NCBI GenBank assembly: GCA_947588605.1 | Contig: CANPYK010000015.1 | Coordinates: 1-49,510 of the forward strand | Direction of reading: 5' to 3' | Source of the DNA: an uncultured Oscillospiraceae bacterium | GTDB lineage: Bacteria > Bacillota > Clostridia > Oscillospirales > Oscillospiraceae | Length of the DNA stretch: 49,510 bases | Shown here: positions 16,776-25,341 of the stretch, piece after piece | How positions within the stretch are numbered: position 1 is the stretch's first letter | Layout: every line of letters begins with the position of its first letter | Translations under genes and position numbers: made by a program | The notes under the pieces: model-generated | Told to the model about the DNA's origin: nothing | Seen by the model: only the letters and a program-made list of their open reading frames with translations | Database searches by the model: none

Positions 16776-16814
16776 AAAAACAGGTCGCGCTCATCTTGAG
16801 CAGGACCTGTTTTT
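16776..16814 (-). terminator. Bidirectional terminator after nuclease operon
   Basis: AAAAACAGGTC and GACCTGTTTTT arms surround a GCTCA-TCT-TGAGC stem. It lies 22 nt after the end of the PD-(D/E)XK gene on the minus strand. The 16591-16775 interval in front of it holds only small hairpins and no supported gene. Confidence 0.85.
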
Positions 16815-16835
16815 CTATTATTAGGCTTTCTGCAG

Positions 16836-18776
16836 TCAGGGAGCGCAGTCTTTCAGATCAAAGTTCAGCGCCTTGATGTTTTCCGCAGTGGCGCGGCTGG
16901 ATGCCACATAGTCCCCCAGGTCAAGGGCGGTTTTCAGCTTCTCTATGGTGTCGGCGCCCCAATATCTGGCCACGTAGGCAAAGCCATCCGGCCAGCCGTC
17001 CACCTCAATGGGGCCGAAAGTCTCGTTAATTCCGAAGTTCGGTCTGTTCAGAAAACCCGTCTCCTGTTCGTCAGTGAAGAAATCAGACAGATCGCGGCCG
17101 TTTACTTCTTCCCAGTTTTGCTCTTGCACTTTCTTTTTCATAGCCTCGATGCCCCCGGTAAAGAAGGAGTGGAGCACATCGTAGATGCACAGGCACTTAT
17201 AATAGCGTCCCTTTTTGTCAAATGCCGCGTCCACGAGCCGCTTATTGCCCACGCCGGGGGCCATGGGGCAATCCGCGCGGTCCGTCCTGTCCTTCAGCGC
17301 CAGAGGGCATTTCTCCGAATGCCATTCGCATACAGGCTTTGCGCCGGAGTGCTCCGCGTCAGCCCATCTCGTCAGGAAGTCCCTTAGTTCATCCCCTGTC
17401 ACAAGCATGCTTTTGAGCCAACCGTTTTTGATGTTCAGCTTGTTCCGGATCTCCTCCGTCGTCTCCCCGGGGTGCATCTCTATGTACTGCCGCAGCAACA
17501 CATAGGCCAGCGCCCCCACGGTTTTATTGCCCCGGCTGGCGGAGACGAAAGCCCATGGCTCCCCGTTTTTCTGCTTCACAAAGTATACCGGTTTTTTGTT
17601 GCCGCTTCTGACCCGTTTCAGGGCCTCGACCGCGCTGTTCAGGGCATCGATCTTTTCCCTCTCCACGCCGTCCTGAGCAGCCCCTTCCAGATATTCCAGA
17701 ACGCAGTTGGCGACCGTGTAATAGAACTGCCTGTCAGCGTCAGTGGCGGTAAGGAACAGTTCTCCGCCGTCTGCTCCCGGCGGATCCTCTCCCTGCCCCC
17801 GAGCAGAATCGCTGCCGGAAAGCTCCTTACAAGCCGCCATCAGCACCGCCTCGTGCTTCTCCCAAAGCTCCGCGCTCCACCGCTTTTCGTCAGGGCCGAC
17901 AGCCATCGTGATCTGCTCTGCGCTGGTTTTCTTATCTTCGGTGACCTCAACCTCGATGGACTTGCCAAGGCAGGTGATATAATCCCGCAGTATGTCGGCA
18001 ACAGAGGCGTCGGAGAACCATGTAAGGCAGGGCGAGAGGACCCCGTCCATGAGATATTGGTAGTTTAGAAGCAGGAACAACCGGCTTTTACTCGGGAACT
18101 CTTTACTATTGACCTTCTCTTCGCTTTGGGACATTGCCGTCATGTCGCTGTTGGTGGAGACGTACAGATAGATCGGGATGACATACGCCCCGCTCGGAAC
18201 TTCATTTCCCAGCAGGCAGCGCATATAGTCCTCTGTCTGCATATTGTGCTCCCCGCTGGTTACCTTGTTCTCAATAAGAATAACAAGCGGCTGTTCCGCA
18301 TTGTCCCGGCAGAGCGTCAACGTGATATAGATATCCGCCCGGCGCCCTCCGGGGAAAGGCTTTTCCCGCTGGACGCTGACCTTTTCCATCCGATAGCTTC
18401 CCTGCATCAGCGTTCTGCGCATTTTTTCCTTTTTTCCGTCCGGGTCACGGTCGTAAAACAGCAGTCTTTCCCTGGCGGGTCCCTTCAACTTCTCCTCCCG
18501 GAGGTTTTCCTCCAGAAGATAGGAACGACCGTATTTCACATAGGCAAAGCACGCTGTCTTCAAAAACTGCTTGAGAGGGAAATCCCCCATCTCATGGCTC
18601 TCGTTGGGACCCAGAAGCCAAGCCAAGAAGCTGCTGTGTGGGTTTTCCTGCCTCGCCACCCCCAGAATGTCAAAGATGGTCTTGCGGCTGTAAAACTTGC
18701 GGAGCTTCTGATACTCCGGGCTCTCGCACATATCCAGGTATTGTTTATAGTTGTCAGAATTTTCCCAAAAGTTCAC
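16836..18776 (-). CDS. PD-(D/E)XK nuclease superfamily protein (PF14281-like)
   Basis: This 646-residue protein carries the signature of PF14281-type nucleases. There is an N-terminal KTIFDILGVARQENPHSSFL segment ending in AWLL, then RRADIY with Asp148, ILIENKV with Glu169-x-Lys171, and Gln180 in HNMQTEDYM. The nuclease part covers about the first 300 residues. The remaining 350 have no family I can name but include several cysteines (residues about 480-550; CEWHSEKCPLALKD) and an end region rich in aromatics, perhaps for target sensing. It is the last gene of a four-gene operon and overlaps the PHP gene by 4 nt (ATGA). Members of this nuclease family are frequent in accessory islands; a defence effector role is inferred. 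Confidence 0.8.
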   Translation of the reverse strand: MNFWENSDNYKQYLDMCESPEYQKLRKFYSRKTIFDILGVARQENPHSSFLAWLLGPNESHEMGDFPLKQFLKTACFAYVKYGRSYLLEENLREEKLKGPARERLLFYDRDPDGKKEKMRRTLMQGSYRMEKVSVQREKPFPGGRRADIYITLTLCRDNAEQPLVILIENKVTSGEHNMQTEDYMRCLLGNEVPSGAYVIPIYLYVSTNSDMTAMSQSEEKVNSKEFPSKSRLFLLLNYQYLMDGVLSPCLTWFSDASVADILRDYITCLGKSIEVEVTEDKKTSAEQITMAVGPDEKRWSAELWEKHEAVLMAACKELSGSDSARGQGEDPPGADGGELFLTATDADRQFYYTVANCVLEYLEGAAQDGVEREKIDALNSAVEALKRVRSGNKKPVYFVKQKNGEPWAFVSASRGNKTVGALAYVLLRQYIEMHPGETTEEIRNKLNIKNGWLKSMLVTGDELRDFLTRWADAEHSGAKPVCEWHSEKCPLALKDRTDRADCPMAPGVGNKRLVDAAFDKKGRYYKCLCIYDVLHSFFTGGIEAMKKKVQEQNWEEVNGRDLSDFFTDEQETGFLNRPNFGINETFGPIEVDGWPDGFAYVARYWGADTIEKLKTALDLGDYVASSRATAENIKALNFDLKDCAP

Positions 18777-19624
18777 TGTGTAAACCTCCCTTTCAAATAC
18801 TCCAGCACCGTCAGGGCCTCCGCCGGAACAGGCATATCGGCGGAATTCAAGCGCCCCAGCGGGATGGTCTTGTTACTCCCGTGGTAGTCGCTGCCTCCGG
18901 AAACAAAAAGTCTGTGGATCCGGGCTGTGTCCTCCAGCTTGTGGCACCGCTCCGAAGCGTATTTGGAGTACCAGCACTCCATCCCTCCGATCCCGGCGTC
19001 CAGAAGCTCCCGGAGCTGCGCGTCAAATTCCTCCGGCGTCAGCTCCCGCTTGCCCTCCTCCCCCATGGGGTGCGCCCAGACGGCGACGCCTCCGGCGGCG
19101 CGGACAGCCTCGACGGCCCTGCCCGCCTCCACCCGGTCCGAGGGCGTGGGACAGGGGTCGATGAGCTCTTTGATGGCCCGGTCCCTGTCCGGGGCATATC
19201 CGTACCGGGTGAGCAAGCCCCCCAGATGGGGCTTCCCGGCGCTGGGCATGGCCCGCAGGGCGGCCAGCTCCTCCTCCGGGAGTTCGTACCCGCGTCGGCG
19301 CAGATACGCAAGGCGCGTCTCCAGCTTGGCCCGCCGGAGTCCGGCTGCCTCCTCCAAAAGGGCGTTGAAGGCCGGGTGGCCGATGTCGTACCCAAGGCCA
19401 AGTATGTGGCATTTCCCCGAGGCGGTCCGGGCGCTGATCTCGATACCGGGGATGAGAGCTATTCCTTCGACCGGAGCGGCAATCAGTGCGCGGACGCCCT
19501 CGGCGGTGTCGTGGTCGGTGACGGCAAGGACGCCGATTCCGGCGGCTTTTGCCTTTCGCGCCAGCTCCGGCGGCGTATCCGTCCCGTCGGAGGCGGCGGA
19601 GTGGGTGTGCAGATCGATTTTCAC
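18773..19624 (-). CDS. PHP-domain phosphoesterase (TrpH/YciV-like)
   Basis: This 283-residue protein is a complete PHP domain. It has H6 and H8 in KIDLHTHSAASDGT, DHD at 37-39, E62 in PGIEIS, H73, WAHP, and SGGSDYHG near the C-terminus, giving a full metal-binding set. Relatives remove phosphate from 3',5'-bisphosphonucleosides such as pAp or trim RNA from the 5' end (RNase AM). The GTG at 19624 fits the family start (MKIDLHTHS) and has GAGGTG about 7 nt upstream; a GTG at 19639 overlapping the preceding stop is the alternative. It is translationally coupled to the nuclease gene. In this operon it could make or remove a nucleotide signal. Confidence 0.85.
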   Translation of the reverse strand: MKIDLHTHSAASDGTDTPPELARKAKAAGIGVLAVTDHDTAEGVRALIAAPVEGIALIPGIEISARTASGKCHILGLGYDIGHPAFNALLEEAAGLRRAKLETRLAYLRRRGYELPEEELAALRAMPSAGKPHLGGLLTRYGYAPDRDRAIKELIDPCPTPSDRVEAGRAVEAVRAAGGVAVWAHPMGEEGKRELTPEEFDAQLRELLDAGIGGMECWYSKYASERCHKLEDTARIHRLFVSGGSDYHGSNKTIPLGRLNSADMPVPAEALTVLEYLKGRFTQ

Positions 19625-19635
19625 GACGGGGCACC

Positions 19636-20607
19636 TCACTTCAGCGCGTTGATCAGGTCCCGGAAGGCCCTGGTGAGGATCCTATAGCAGGGCCTGTCTC
19701 CGTCCAGCCACCACCAAAAATGCTTTCCGAAGATAGATGCCTGTTGGACTTCCGAGTCGAGTATGGAGCGCCGGTCCTTGTATTTGTCCTCCGGAAGCTC
19801 CAAAATGGGCTGGACCGTTTGGGCGAACCGGTCCATAGCGGCGGCGGGGATGCGCTTGACCGTCCTGTGGAGAGTGGGCAGCCGCCCGTCCGTATCACAG
19901 CAGAGACAGGTCCGCTTCTCAAAATCGAAATCATAGTGATGCTGATCAAACTGCCGCCAGGTACCGGCGTTCCACGAGTAGGTGCAAGGATTTCCGTCCA
20001 ACAGCGACGCCCGCGCGATCTTGGGGTCTATCTCCACCGAGATATTTTGGCTTCGCAGCCACATCAGGTCGTCCCGTCTGCGGACCATGAAGGGGATCCT
20101 GGTGACACCGTAGTCCGTTACCAGCCAGAAGGTGATGAATATGTTGTACCTGAGGGCGTACCGGAGAAGCGGCAGGTCGTATTTTTTGCGGAATTTGGGG
20201 TCGTGCCACTTGTCCGTCAAAATAGTCACCGTCTTGGGAAGCTCGGTGTCCAATGCCTGGGACATCCTTTCGCACTGCTCCAGGGTCCTGTCCAGCACGT
20301 CCTCCAGCCGCCTTTGACCGGCGCAGACGCCCACGAATTCGGGGAAAACGGTGTCGCATGGGACGCCAAAGGGATAGGTGTTGATGCAAGGCTCTCCGTC
20401 GCCGTCCCCTATCCGCGCCCCGTCCTTGCCCGCCAGGGCGAGGCGTCTGGAGTAGGCGGGCCGGTCCTCTCCACAGCGGAAGATGTCTGCCAGTGTTCCC
20501 ATGGTGGCCTCGGGCAGCATCTGCTCCTCCCGCCGCATGATGGTCAGCATGGAGTCAGGGAGGCTCTCGTCGTGTCGGTAAAGCTCCCTCAAAATGTCCT
20601 CTTTCAC
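19636..20607 (-). CDS. Unknown protein of the XRE-HD/PHP/nuclease operon
   Basis: This 323-residue protein (GTG start, AAGGAG about 8 nt upstream) is not recognised. It has no signal peptide or membrane segment. Notable parts are PKTVTILTDKWHDPKFRKKY, LRYNIFITFWLVTDYGVTRI and a Cys pair (RTCLCC) in the second half. The alternating strand and helix pattern of the centre (about 120-200) could be a Rossmann-like or nuclease-like fold. It sits 58 nt after the XRE-HD gene and its stop touches the PHP gene. It is the most obscure member of the operon and so the best target for structure prediction. Confidence 0.65.
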   Translation of the reverse strand: MKEDILRELYRHDESLPDSMLTIMRREEQMLPEATMGTLADIFRCGEDRPAYSRRLALAGKDGARIGDGDGEPCINTYPFGVPCDTVFPEFVGVCAGQRRLEDVLDRTLEQCERMSQALDTELPKTVTILTDKWHDPKFRKKYDLPLLRYALRYNIFITFWLVTDYGVTRIPFMVRRRDDLMWLRSQNISVEIDPKIARASLLDGNPCTYSWNAGTWRQFDQHHYDFDFEKRTCLCCDTDGRLPTLHRTVKRIPAAAMDRFAQTVQPILELPEDKYKDRRSILDSEVQQASIFGKHFWWWLDGDRPCYRILTRAFRDLINALK

Positions 20608-20665
20608 GAAAAGCGCTCCTTTCTTCGATTTGCCATTGATTTGTCACCCCTCGTTCGTTCCGTAT

Positions 20666-21529
20666 TCACCCCTCGAACCCCGCCAGCAGGGCCTTTTGCG
20701 TCTCCGTAAGACTCAGGATCTGATATTTCAGCAAAAACGCCGCGTCATTCAGCTCCATATAGCGGCGCTTCAGGTCCTCCAGCACGGGCAGGACATACGC
20801 CTCCGTCTCCTCGATGTATTGGACCATTTTCTCCGGGGAGAAGCTGGCCGCCATGGTGGACAGGTTGTTGCACCGGTCCAGGCACTTCACCAGCATGGCC
20901 GTCCGGCTGCTCCGGATCCCGTGGTAATACTCCTCCAGGGCCGCGTTCCTGCCGATCTCCAAAGTCCGTTCCTTCCGGCGGGTCAGCAGCTTCACCGCCG
21001 TCCGCACCGGCTCGGAAAACGGAAGCTCCTCCGGCGCGACGCCGCAGTCCTCGCATACGTCGTGAAGCAGAGCAACAGCCAATACCTCGTCGTCCCGGAC
21101 GCCCAGGGCGTGGGCGTGGCAGGCCACGGTCAGGGGGTGGATGATATAAGGCACCTCCTCCGCCGCCCCTCTGGCTGGCTTGCGGAGCTGTCCGTCGTGG
21201 CACCGGCGCATATACGGAAGGGCGCGATACGTCTCCTCCAGCCCTTCCGCCTGGGCGGTGGATTTCAATCTGGCATACATATGCTCTTCCGAGAACATTT
21301 TATCGGCCAGCTGCCACCGCATGGCTATCCCGGGGTCCCGGCTGAGAAGCGTTTCCGCCGTGATGCCCAGAATATTGGACAGAGACAGGATGCGGTCAGA
21401 ATCCGGCTGGGTCTTCCCGTTCTCCCACTGACTCACCGCCTGAGCCGTCACATAGAGCCTGTCCGCCAGCTCCTGCTGGGACAGCCCCAAGGCCTCCCGA
21501 CGCTTTTTAATTTTGGTCCCGTCAATCAT
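20666..21529 (-). CDS. XRE helix-turn-helix fused to SpoT-like HD hydrolase
   Basis: This 287-residue protein joins two domains. Residues about 5-62 are a Cro/C1 helix-turn-helix (GLSQQELADRLYVTAQAVSQ). Residues about 105-225 are an HD domain of the RelA/SpoT hydrolase type, with YIIHP (H131) and LLHDVCED (H156, D157). The HD arrangement is that of enzymes hydrolysing (p)ppGpp or similar nucleotides; there is no synthetase domain. The ATG at 21529 is preferred over an upstream TTG at 21553. A strong extended -10 promoter lies just upstream. As first gene of the operon it is probably both autoregulator and nucleotide sensor or hydrolase; that dual role is inferred. Confidence 0.8.
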   Translation of the reverse strand: MIDGTKIKKRREALGLSQQELADRLYVTAQAVSQWENGKTQPDSDRILSLSNILGITAETLLSRDPGIAMRWQLADKMFSEEHMYARLKSTAQAEGLEETYRALPYMRRCHDGQLRKPARGAAEEVPYIIHPLTVACHAHALGVRDDEVLAVALLHDVCEDCGVAPEELPFSEPVRTAVKLLTRRKERTLEIGRNAALEEYYHGIRSSRTAMLVKCLDRCNNLSTMAASFSPEKMVQYIEETEAYVLPVLEDLKRRYMELNDAAFLLKYQILSLTETQKALLAGFEG

Positions 21530-21553
21530 GTCTCTTTCCCCCTTGCTCAACAA

Positions 21554-21582
21554 ATTATATCATGGAACGACTGTATTTGCAA
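21554..21582 (-). promoter_or_regulatory. Promoter of the XRE-HD/PHP/nuclease operon
   Basis: On the minus strand TTGCAA (21582-21577), 17 bp and TATAAT (21559-21554), with TGA directly before the -10 (extended -10). The ATG at 21529 gives a leader of under 20 nt. Confidence 0.8.
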
Positions 21583-21625
21583 CAATTGCCGCTTAAGAGC
21601 AGCTAAAGTATCGCTTAAATACGTC

Positions 21626-21725
21626 GGACATCTGGGAGACGGACAGTGAGCTGTATAGAACGTTTTCCCCACGATCCTGCCGAGATAACTGAAAGCCTCC
21701 CTGTGCCGGACGCGGCATGGGGAGG
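21626..21725 (+). repeat. Direct repeat, copy B, with terminator hairpin
   Basis: It shares GGACATCTGGGAGACGG, TGCCGA-ATAAC-TGAA and the CCTCCC/GGGAGG hairpin with 16494-16590, in the same order and orientation. Read as protein it starts DIWETDSELYR and then shifts frame. The hairpin GCCTCCC...GGGAGGC (21695-21726) followed by TTTA can act as a terminator. Confidence 0.65.
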
Positions 21726-21784
21726 CTTTAGGATATCATACATCAATTTTCAAAAGTTATATCTTATAAAACGTCAAAAACCGA

Positions 21785-21814
21785 TTGACTAAAAATTGTA
21801 CTTTGTGATATACT
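21785..21814 (+). promoter_or_regulatory. Promoter of the AAA ATPase gene
   Basis: TTGACT (21785-21790), 18 bp, TATACT (21809-21814), with TGA before the -10. The GTG start is 24 nt downstream. Confidence 0.75.
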
Positions 21815-21837
21815 CTTATTGAGAGGAGCTGAAAGAC

Positions 21838-23010
21838 GTGATCATTCGGGAAAGCTATTTGGAAAAGATCCGTCCCTTTATCGGGAAGGACATCATAAAA
21901 GTGCTGACCGGCATTCGACGTGCCGGGAAAAGTGTATTGCTCGAACAGATACGCGATGAGATCAACAGCCCCAACACGGTCTATCTGAACTTTGAGGATC
22001 TGAGCAATCAGCACCTCTGCGACTATCAGGCCCTGCATGACTATGTTTGTGAGAAAATCGGGGACAGCCGGGAGCAGTTTTACCTGTTCTTTGATGAGAT
22101 CCAGGAGGTGGAGGGCTGGGAGAAGGCCGTCAACTCTCTGCGGGTCAGGTTCCATGCGGACATCTATATCACGGGCTCCAACTCCCGGCTCCTGTCCGGG
22201 GAGCTGGCCACCTATATCGCCGGGCGGTATGTGTCCTTCGTGGTCTATCCCTTCTCTTATGCTGAGTTCAAAACGATAAATTCCGGCTTCACTTTTGAGG
22301 ACTACATCCGATACGGAGGTATGCCCTTCCTGTCCAGCCTCGGCTACGACCCAGACCTTAGCAGGAGCTATCTTCAGGACATCTTCAACTCCGTGGTGTT
22401 GAAGGACGTTGTAAAGCGAAACAACATCCGGGACGTTGACCTTTTGGAGCGCATCATCGCCTACGCCCTTGCCAATGTGGGCCGGAGCTTTTCGGCGACA
22501 AGTATCTCCAAATTCTTCAAGTCCGAGGGCCGTACCGTCGCCCCGGAGACGATTTTGAACTACCTGAAAGCCTGTGAGGACGCATACCTGCTCTACCGCT
22601 TCAGGAGCCAGGATATCAACGGCAAGAAGATCCTGAAGGTCAACGAGAAGTACTACGCGGCAGACCACGGCCTTCGGGAGACGATCATCGGCGCGAATCT
22701 TCAAAATATGGAGATCATCCTCGAGAACATCACCGCCCTTGAGCTGCTTCGCCGGGGCTTCACAGTCAGCGTTGGCCGCGTCGGTGAGAAGGAAATCGAC
22801 TTCGTGGCGGAGAAGCAGGGCGAAAAGCTGTATGTCCAAGTTTGCTATCTGCTGAACGATGAGTCCACCGTACAGCGCGAATTTGGTTCTCTTCTGGATG
22901 TTCGGGACAACTACCCCAAGATCGTTTTATACAAGGAGGGCTCCTTCCGGGGCAGCTTCGAGGGCATCCCGGCCATCAGGTTTGAGGACTGGCTGACGGA
23001 TGTAAAATGA
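21838..23010 (+). CDS. AAA_14/DUF4143 ATPase
   Basis: This 390-residue protein belongs to the widespread AAA_14-DUF4143 ATPase family. The P-loop GIRRAGKS is at 25-32, Walker B FFDEIQ at 84-89, ITGSNS forms sensor 1, and the C-terminal DUF4143 region ends in a PD-(D/E)XK-like part (EKEIDFVAEK, then LYVQVCY). The GTG start has AGGAG 9 nt upstream. The length is normal for the family, which is often present in many copies per genome and lacks an agreed function; a role in nucleic-acid or toxin control has been suggested. It is a single-gene unit between its own promoter and a large terminator hairpin. Confidence 0.85.
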   Translation: MIIRESYLEKIRPFIGKDIIKVLTGIRRAGKSVLLEQIRDEINSPNTVYLNFEDLSNQHLCDYQALHDYVCEKIGDSREQFYLFFDEIQEVEGWEKAVNSLRVRFHADIYITGSNSRLLSGELATYIAGRYVSFVVYPFSYAEFKTINSGFTFEDYIRYGGMPFLSSLGYDPDLSRSYLQDIFNSVVLKDVVKRNNIRDVDLLERIIAYALANVGRSFSATSISKFFKSEGRTVAPETILNYLKACEDAYLLYRFRSQDINGKKILKVNEKYYAADHGLRETIIGANLQNMEIILENITALELLRRGFTVSVGRVGEKEIDFVAEKQGEKLYVQVCYLLNDESTVQREFGSLLDVRDNYPKIVLYKEGSFRGSFEGIPAIRFEDWLTDVK

Positions 23011-23028
23011 GGGCCTCCCCACACAATG

Positions 23029-23095
23029 AAAAAAGCCCCGGGCCTCTTGATGTGATATGCTCCACACATCACGTTGGGATACCCGGTGCTTTTTT
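23029..23095. terminator. Large bidirectional terminator hairpin
   Basis: AAAAAAGCCCCGGG pairs with CCCGGTGCTTTTTT, and a second stem GATGTG/CACATC sits inside. A- and T-tracts on both sides fit use in both directions. The following interval to 23330 holds a CCGCCAC/GTGGCGG hairpin (23139-23160 region) and no supported gene. Confidence 0.7.
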
Positions 23096-23330
23096 CACTT
23101 ATTTTTTGTTGCAGGGTTCCTTCGGCGATAAACCGTCCGCCACATTTTGGCGTGGCGGTATGTGCTGCGACATGAGAGTACATGAAGAGGCCAAATCCGT
23201 TTTTCCATTGGGCCGCAAGGCTTTATGGCACCTCGTTGAGATTTGGCCGCATTCGTAAAAACGCTAAGAGGCTACGATGCCAAGCTTCATGGTGGTTCTC
23301 TCTCCTAGTTATAAAATAGTGGGGACTCGG

Positions 23331-23726
23331 TCACTCGAATTTCTCCTTGGAGAACATCAGCGGCAAAAGCTCCCGCAGGCGGTAGCTGACGTAGCGGCCG
23401 TCGGAGCGGACGCACAGGACCTCGATCTCCGGGGAGAACTCGGTGAGGACCTGGCGGCAGGAGCCGCAGGGGGTGAGGTAGTCGGCGCTCTCCCGGGAGT
23501 AGAGGGCGATGCGCCGGAACCGGCGGCGGCCGGCGTTGACAGCGTTGCACACGGCGGCGCGCTCGGCGCAGACGGTGGCCCCCAGGGCGGCGTTCTCCAC
23601 GGTGCACCCGGTGAAGACCGTCCCGTCGGCGCACTCCAGCGCCGCGCCCACCCGCTGGTGGGAGTAGGGGGCGTAGGCGTTTTTAGCGGCCTCCACGGCC
23701 ATGTCGATGAGTTCTCTGTCCGTCAT
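23331..23726 (-). CDS. cdd: Cytidine deaminase
   Basis: This 131-residue enzyme deaminates cytidine and deoxycytidine to uridines in pyrimidine salvage. The zinc site and catalytic Glu are clear: CAE at 53-55 in VENAALGATVCAERAAV, and PCGSC at 86-90. The length is that of the homotetrameric bacterial enzyme. AAGGAGAG lies about 7 nt upstream. It is the last gene of the operon secA-pgeF-lipoprotein-cdd, 21 nt after the lipoprotein gene. Very high GC matches its neighbours. Confidence 0.95.
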   Translation of the reverse strand: MTDRELIDMAVEAAKNAYAPYSHQRVGAALECADGTVFTGCTVENAALGATVCAERAAVCNAVNAGRRRFRRIALYSRESADYLTPCGSCRQVLTEFSPEIEVLCVRSDGRYVSYRLRELLPLMFSKEKFE

Positions 23727-23747
23727 CTGAATCTCTCCTTTATGTGA

Positions 23748-25331
23748 CTATCGGCTGAGATCGAAGCGCCAGGTGAGGATGCCCCGGAAGTCCCCGGACT
23801 GGCTGGGCTGGGCGCCGGCGACCACGCCCATGTGGGTGAGGACCGCCCGCTGTTTATAGAGGACCGGCACCAGCGCCGCCTCCTCCGCCACGAAGACCCC
23901 GAGCTCGAGGGCCGCGTCCCGGCGCTCCCCGGTCCCGGAGGCCAGATAGGCGTCCATGAGAAGGCCGTACCGGTCGTCCGTGAGCTTTCCGTAGTTGAGC
24001 GGCCCGGAGAAAAGCGCCGTCAGGTCCAGGTCCGCCCGGAGCTTTACCTCCCCCAGGTAGATGTCGAAATCCCCGCTCCCCAGGGCGGCTGTGTACTGAT
24101 CGTAGGGCAGGCTCGTGACCTGGGCGCGGATGCCCACGCCGGCCATATCGGAGGCCACGCGTTCCGCCGCCTCCTCCCGCACGGGGGAGTCGGAGTTGAC
24201 GAGGACGGTGAGGGTGAGGGCGGAGCCGTTATACTCCAGATACCCGTCCTCGTCTGCGTCCTCCAGCCCCGCCGGCACGGCGAGGCGGTAGAATTCCTCC
24301 CGGGAGAAGGCGTAGCCGGCGGTGTCGCCCTCCTCAAAAAGCCCCAGGGCGGGGCTGAGGATGAAGGGGCTGGGCCGCGCCGCGCCGCCGTAGACCTCCC
24401 CGGCCAGCGCCTCCCGGTCCACAAGCCTTGACAGCGCCTGACGGGCCAGCCGGTCGGAGCCGATGCCGGAGGCGGTGTTGAAGCCCAGGTACACAAGCTG
24501 GGTGGTGTCGTAATAGCGCCGCTCGTGGACCATGTGGATGTTGAGGCCGCCGGGGGCGTTGGGGTCATAGTCCAATAGGTCGATGACCCGTTCCGAAAAG
24601 GCCTCCGCCAGTTCGTCGTCCGTCACCTCCCGGAGGTAGACGGTCCGCAGGGACTCCGGCGTATAGTCCCGGTGGGAGGTAAAGGCGCTGAGCCGGTCGC
24701 CGTCAAGGCGGTAGGGACCGGTGCCCACGGGGTGGTCGGCCTTGAGCTCGCCGGATTTGAGGATGGGGATATCCAGAAGCGCCGGCAAAAGCGCGTTGGC
24801 GCGCTTTAAACGGATGTCCACCGCCATATCGCCGGAGGCGGCCACGGACTCGATGTCCGAAAGGCGCTGGCCGTACTTGGACGAGCGCATGGCGGCCCGG
24901 AGGGTGGCTGCCACGTCGGCGGCGGTGAGGGCCGTGCCGTCGTGGAAAAGGACGCCGGGCCTCAGCTCGATATGGTAAAGGATGCCCTCCGTCACCGTAT
25001 AGCTTTCGCACAGGACGTTCTCTGCCTCCAGGGTGGGGGAGAGGGCGAAAAGGCCCTCGTAGAGGAGGCCGAAGAGCTTGTCGTTGTAGACGTTGGTGCC
25101 CTCCAGGGGGTTCATGGAGCGGGAGGCGTTGTAGTTGACCGAAAAAAGGGAGTCGGCCATGCTGGAGCCCTCCTGGGCCGGCGCGGTGGGCGCCGTGACC
25201 GGGATGGGCCCGGTGGTCTCCCCGGCGGGTCCCGTCTCCCCCGTGGCGACAGGCGGGGCCTGCACGCAGGAGGTCAGCGCCAGCGCCAACGCCAGCGCCG
25301 GGAGTATGGCTTTTTTTCTCTTCAGACCCAC
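23748..25331 (-). CDS. ABC transporter substrate-binding lipoprotein (family 5)
   Basis: This 527-residue protein has a lipoprotein signal (KKAILPALALALALTSC, with the Cys lipidated) and a Pro/Thr/Gly-rich linker to about residue 55. The rest is a peptide/nickel-type solute-binding domain (SBP_bac_5), seen in LLYEGLFAL, LRPGVLFHDGTALTAADV and GTGPYRLDG. The usual signature pattern is somewhat diverged and no permease or ATPase genes are adjacent, so the partner transporter is unknown. The GTG start has AGGAG 7 nt upstream and lies 10 nt after pgeF. Function as oligopeptide binder is by family only. Confidence 0.85.
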   Translation of the reverse strand: MGLKRKKAILPALALALALTSCVQAPPVATGETGPAGETTGPIPVTAPTAPAQEGSSMADSLFSVNYNASRSMNPLEGTNVYNDKLFGLLYEGLFALSPTLEAENVLCESYTVTEGILYHIELRPGVLFHDGTALTAADVAATLRAAMRSSKYGQRLSDIESVAASGDMAVDIRLKRANALLPALLDIPILKSGELKADHPVGTGPYRLDGDRLSAFTSHRDYTPESLRTVYLREVTDDELAEAFSERVIDLLDYDPNAPGGLNIHMVHERRYYDTTQLVYLGFNTASGIGSDRLARQALSRLVDREALAGEVYGGAARPSPFILSPALGLFEEGDTAGYAFSREEFYRLAVPAGLEDADEDGYLEYNGSALTLTVLVNSDSPVREEAAERVASDMAGVGIRAQVTSLPYDQYTAALGSGDFDIYLGEVKLRADLDLTALFSGPLNYGKLTDDRYGLLMDAYLASGTGERRDAALELGVFVAEEAALVPVLYKQRAVLTHMGVVAGAQPSQSGDFRGILTWRFDLSR

Positions 25332-25341
25332 GTTGATACTC

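Noticed and set aside
21757-22839. 360-codon minus-strand frame opposite the AAA ATPase
   Set aside because: The plus frame has the Walker motifs, promoter and ribosome binding site; this one has none.
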